The notes under the pieces: generated by a model
The model's input: the letters and a program-made list of their open reading frames with translations, nothing else
Databases searched by the model: none
What the model was told of the DNA's origin: nothing
Assembly (NCBI GenBank): GCA_005888955.1
Contig: VBCS01000174.1
Location: 1 to 8,587, forward strand
Source of the DNA: Betaproteobacteria bacterium
GTDB lineage: Bacteria > Pseudomonadota > Gammaproteobacteria > Burkholderiales > Casimicrobiaceae
Direction: 5' to 3'
DNA: 8,587 nt
Made by a program: the position numbers and the translations under genes
In this document: piece after piece, positions 7,201 through 8,587 of the stretch
How positions within the stretch are numbered: position 1 is the stretch's first letter
How the letters are laid out: each line of letters opens with the position of its first letter

Positions 7201-8341
7201 GGGCCCTCTGCAGCAACGGCTCGGAGAGATCGGTCGCGAACATCTGAATCGCGGGCCGTCCCGGCTTGTCCTCGAGGAATTCCAGAAGCGCCATCACCAG
7301 CGAATACGCTTCCTGGCCGGTCGAGCATCCCGGCACCCAGATACGGATCGGCGCGTCCGCGGGCTTGTTCTGCAAGATCTGGGGGAAGACGCTGTTCTTG
7401 AGCGCCTCGAAAGTCTCGGGCTCGCGGAAGAAGCTCGTGACGTTGATCAGGATGTCCTGATACAGCGCCTCGAGCTCCGAGCCATCCTTCTCCAGGTGCC
7501 GTGCGTAATCGGCGAGATCTTCCTTGGTATGAAGCACCATGCGCCGCATGATGCGCCGCCGGATCGTCGTATCGCGATAACCGCTGAAGTCGACGCCGAA
7601 CGACCTGCGCAGCAGCTTCAGGATATTGCGAAAGCTCGTTTCTTCTGTGACCGGCAGTACGGCGTCGGCCGGTCGCGTAGCCGCCGTCACGTAGGGATGT
7701 TGACCGATGCGGGCGAGCTCGCGCGCGATTTCCTCCGGCGGCAGGACGACGTCGATGCAGCCGCTGCGCATGGCGCTTTGCGGCATCCCCGGGTACTTCG
7801 CCGATTCTTCGTCCTGCGCGAAGGTGATGCCGCCGGCCGCCTTGATGTCTTCGACCCCCAGCGTGCCGTCCGAGCCGGTGCCGGACAGGATGACGCCGAT
7901 CGCGGCGGTCTGCCGATCTTCGGCGAGCGACTTGAAGAAGGCATCGACGGGTAGATGCGGGCCGCGCGCTTCGCCGCGCGGCTTGAGCTGCAGGATCCCG
8001 TCGGCGATGGTCATCGTCGTGTTGCGCGGAATCACGTAAACGTTGTTCGGCTGCACCGCCAGACCCTGCGTCGCCTCTTGCACCGGTATCGGTGTCGCCT
8101 TGGCGAGAATGCGTCCGAGATTGCTCTCGTGCTTCGGGTCGAGATGCTGGATCAGGACGAATGCCATGCCGGTGGTGCCCGGCAGCTGGCCGAGCAGCAG
8201 GCTGGCGGCCTCGAGCCCACCGGCGGACGCGCCGATACCCACCACCGCAAACGCGGCGCTTTGCGGCGGATTCGCCGGTGACTCAGTCGTTTCAGCAGTG
8301 CCGGCCTTCTCTTCCGGTTCGGACGCCGTGGTGCCGGTCAT
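4205..8341 (-). CDS. CheB-CheR-PAS hybrid histidine kinase with C-terminal receiver (1378 aa)
   Basis: This is one uninterrupted polypeptide with several signalling modules. Residues about 30-222: CheB-type methylesterase with the catalytic set S39 (GIGASAGG), H66 (IQHLDP) and D158 (GTGSDG), lacking the N-terminal receiver of classical CheB. Residues about 230-495: CheR-type methyltransferase with SAM-binding WVPGCSTGQEA (from W335), D371 in ATDLS, and the CRNLLIYL motif at 440-447. Residues about 535-650: a PAS-like region. Residues about 675-764: coiled coil with nine heptads. Residues about 765-865 and 880-995: two PAS domains. HisKA has phosphoacceptor H1020 (AHELRNPL). HATPase has its N box from N1133, G1 DSGIGI from D1165, then GGLGIGL. 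The receiver has D1265-D1266, phosphoacceptor D1309 and K1361. All catalytic residues I can check are present. In chemotaxis, CheR methylates and CheB demethylates receptor glutamates; the real substrates of the fused forms are not established. No membrane segment is seen. Start ATG 8341 follows a weak Shine-Dalgarno region; the acidic first 28 residues are probably disordered. It is often annotated simply as chemotaxis protein CheB or a PAS-domain protein. Confidence 0.95.
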   Translation of the reverse strand: MTGTTASEPEEKAGTAETTESPANPPQSAAFAVVGIGASAGGLEAASLLLGQLPGTTGMAFVLIQHLDPKHESNLGRILAKATPIPVQEATQGLAVQPNNVYVIPRNTTMTIADGILQLKPRGEARGPHLPVDAFFKSLAEDRQTAAIGVILSGTGSDGTLGVEDIKAAGGITFAQDEESAKYPGMPQSAMRSGCIDVVLPPEEIARELARIGQHPYVTAATRPADAVLPVTEETSFRNILKLLRRSFGVDFSGYRDTTIRRRIMRRMVLHTKEDLADYARHLEKDGSELEALYQDILINVTSFFREPETFEALKNSVFPQILQNKPADAPIRIWVPGCSTGQEAYSLVMALLEFLEDKPGRPAIQMFATDLSEPLLQRAREGVYPENIEAEVTPERLRRFFTRHDNQYRVTKAVREMCLFAKQNVAADPPFSRVDLISCRNLLIYLAPALQKRVIPTFHYALNPNGFLLLGASETIGAFSDLFAPVDRQHRIYCRKTSTARAYPHFAADSVRSGLFPGARNREPQPAPVDWQREADRAVLGRYAPPGVLVNDGLDVLQFRGETGAYLKPAAGEASFNVLKMAREGLLLELRSAIAECRARNAEVWRGGIRVRGESRTRKIDLRVVPVKPPGSSEQCFLVLFEDVAALSPGARVARWFRRAAASAAGKTSSVPDPQDSKSLRRELATTREYLQSAIEDQDASNEELKSANEEILSANEELQSTNEELETAKEELQSVNEELTTINEQLQIRNTELSRLNDDINNLLASANVAMVAVSADLRIRRYTPSAAKIFNVLPNDVGRPIGNLRPSIDIPDLEALIAEVVDTVQVREREVRDREGRHHLLRIHPFRTADNRIDGAVVVLLDIEEMTLQAARLRQKAALVDLSSDAIIARDRDSVITFWNHGAQDMYGWTATEAIGKVSHALLQSSSPGDGADIDALLRSRDRWQGKVTHTRRDGTRILVESSHVVHRAENGDVLGILEINRDITDRQRMIDELARNAAELAAADRRKNEFLATLAHELRNPLTPLRNGIHILDMIGNRAPEAIAARDAIKRSVEHMTRLIDDLLDISRITRGHIELRRATADIGATVKDAVAEFQAMADTANRKLTVRLPRDPLYVDADALRLTQVVENLLHNAIKFTSEGGKIEVALTGDDGQAILKVRDSGIGIAPENLSRIWEPFTQADTSLERERGGLGIGLTLVRTLVELHGGSVAVHSGGMGKGSEFVVRLPSVAGQRVRAKTDRAPQSKAQPVALSGHRILIVDDNSDAANSLASLLSLMDNDVRTANDGPEALRIAAEYGPEIILLDIGLPGMNGYDVARALRRNSANGRPLIVAVSGYGSRQDMERSVEAGFDAHFVKPMEISALQEFLTAHARG
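6050..6238 (-). repeat. Nine-heptad coiled-coil repeat inside the CheB-CheR kinase
   Basis: Residues 702-764 of the minus-strand protein are nine successive seven-residue units based on (S/A/T)-N-E-E-L-x-S, for example ANEELQS, TNEELET, AKEELQS and VNEELTT. The last units diverge (RNTELSR, LNDDINN). Leucine or isoleucine recurs at one heptad position and Asn at another, as expected for a parallel dimeric coiled coil that relays signals between the CheB/CheR half and the PAS/kinase half. The DNA is correspondingly repetitive, with recurring CTCCTCGTTG-like blocks. This segment is characteristic of the CheB-CheR-PAS family. Confidence 0.85.
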
Positions 8342-8530
8342 GACTGACTCTGATCGAGGCGACGCATTGGCGGGCGCGTGGTCTCTGCGAGGGAATGAAA
8401 AGCTAGGATAAGCCTAAGCGTTGTTCGATACAACGGATCGGGAAGGGCGGAGCGCTCGCGCGAAGCCGGCATCACAGGAACGAGCTTAGGCCTGGAATCG
8501 GATAAGCGCCTACAAGCCCGCCCGAAAGCC
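8342..8530. other. Intergenic region upstream of the CheB-CheR kinase, with short repeated motifs
   Basis: About 190 bases without a convincing gene. GGATAAGC occurs twice in direct orientation (8406-8413 and 8500-8507), each copy followed within 1-2 bases by CCTA. GCCTAAGC (8412-8419) is the exact reverse complement of GCTTAGGC (8484-8491). TAGGC (8487-8491) and GCCTA (8508-8512) form another short inverted pair. GAGCGCTC (8450-8457) is a palindrome. These could be operator half-sites, but none matches a regulator site I can name. Confidence 0.4.
8405..8433 (-). promoter_or_regulatory. Weak candidate sigma-70 type promoter for the CheB-CheR kinase gene
   Basis: Read on the minus strand, TTGTAT (8433-8428) and TATCCT (8410-8405) are separated by exactly 17 bases. 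They match the -35 consensus at 3 of 6 positions and the -10 consensus at 4 of 6. The box lies about 65 bases upstream of the ATG at 8341, in the right orientation. The -10 sits in an imperfect dyad (TAGG...CCTA, 8404-8416). Such matches occur by chance, so this is only a suggestion. Confidence 0.25.
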
Positions 8531-8587
8531 CTACACGCGAATCAGCTGATCTCCGATTGCTAGCCATGGCTGCGGCAGCGCAGATTG
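8531..8587 (-). CDS. Possible 3' end of a gene entering from the right edge
   Basis: One minus-strand frame is open from the window edge for 18 codons, ending PWLAIGDQLIRV and a TAG (8533-8531). The composition is protein-like. However, 57 bases is too short to prove coding, and at least one other minus-strand frame is also open here. I do not recognise a family. If real, it would lie upstream of and co-directional with the CheB-CheR kinase, with a gap of about 190 bases. Confidence 0.2.
   Translation of the reverse strand, partial: QSALPQPWLAIGDQLIRV

Noticed and set aside
6824..7954. Plus-strand open frame of 376 codons opposite the CheB/CheR domains
   Set aside because: It is a shadow of the minus-strand gene with no family motif, while the minus-strand frame has an unbroken set of catalytic motifs.
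8566..8587. ATG at 8566 as the start of a plus-strand gene running off the edge
   Set aside because: Only seven codons are visible, there is no Shine-Dalgarno sequence, and the ATG is part of a palindrome. Not supportable.
1..8587. tRNA, rRNA, CRISPR arrays, insertion sequences or prophage features
   Set aside because: None was seen. The only tandem repetition is the protein-level heptad repeat in the CheB-CheR kinase.

Overview
The window is a dense block of two-component signalling genes. GC content is high and codons strongly prefer G or C at the third position. This style of gene (multi-receiver hybrid kinases, and CheB-CheR fused to a kinase) is typical of environmental Pseudomonadota. 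I would guess a betaproteobacterium, but the window contains no taxonomic marker such as rRNA, so that is weak inference.

Layout. (1) Bases 1-1818 on the plus strand hold the 3' part of a hybrid histidine kinase: ATPase domain, receiver 1, receiver 2, receiver 3. Its reading frame is interrupted once, by an in-frame TAG at 1216-1218 inside receiver 2. Receiver homology continues in the same frame on both sides, so this is a nonsense codon and not a frameshift. (2) After a 40-base gap, bases 1859-4087 on the plus strand encode a complete 742-residue hybrid kinase (receiver, helical linker, GAF, HisKA, HATPase, receiver). (3) Bases 4088-4204 form a short convergent gap with a hairpin that overlaps the stop codon of the next gene. 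(4) Bases 4205-8341 on the minus strand encode a 1378-residue protein: CheB methylesterase, CheR methyltransferase, PAS-like region, heptad coiled coil, two PAS domains, HisKA, HATPase and receiver. (5) Bases 8342-8587 are mostly non-coding. They hold a weak candidate promoter and short repeated motifs upstream of the CheB-CheR gene, and possibly the 3' end of another gene at the right edge.

How the genes may work together. The two plus-strand genes probably share a transcript. The kinase-receiver ends of the 742-residue and 1378-residue proteins are close paralogues, so cross-phosphorylation or heterodimer formation is conceivable. No DNA-binding response regulator, HPt protein, chemoreceptor, CheA or CheW is present, so the output of this network lies outside the window. 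I did not find a clearly new system. The most notable points are the stop codon that separates the upstream kinase from its best-preserved receiver, the degeneration of the receiver it falls in, and the one-polypeptide CheB-CheR-kinase architecture.
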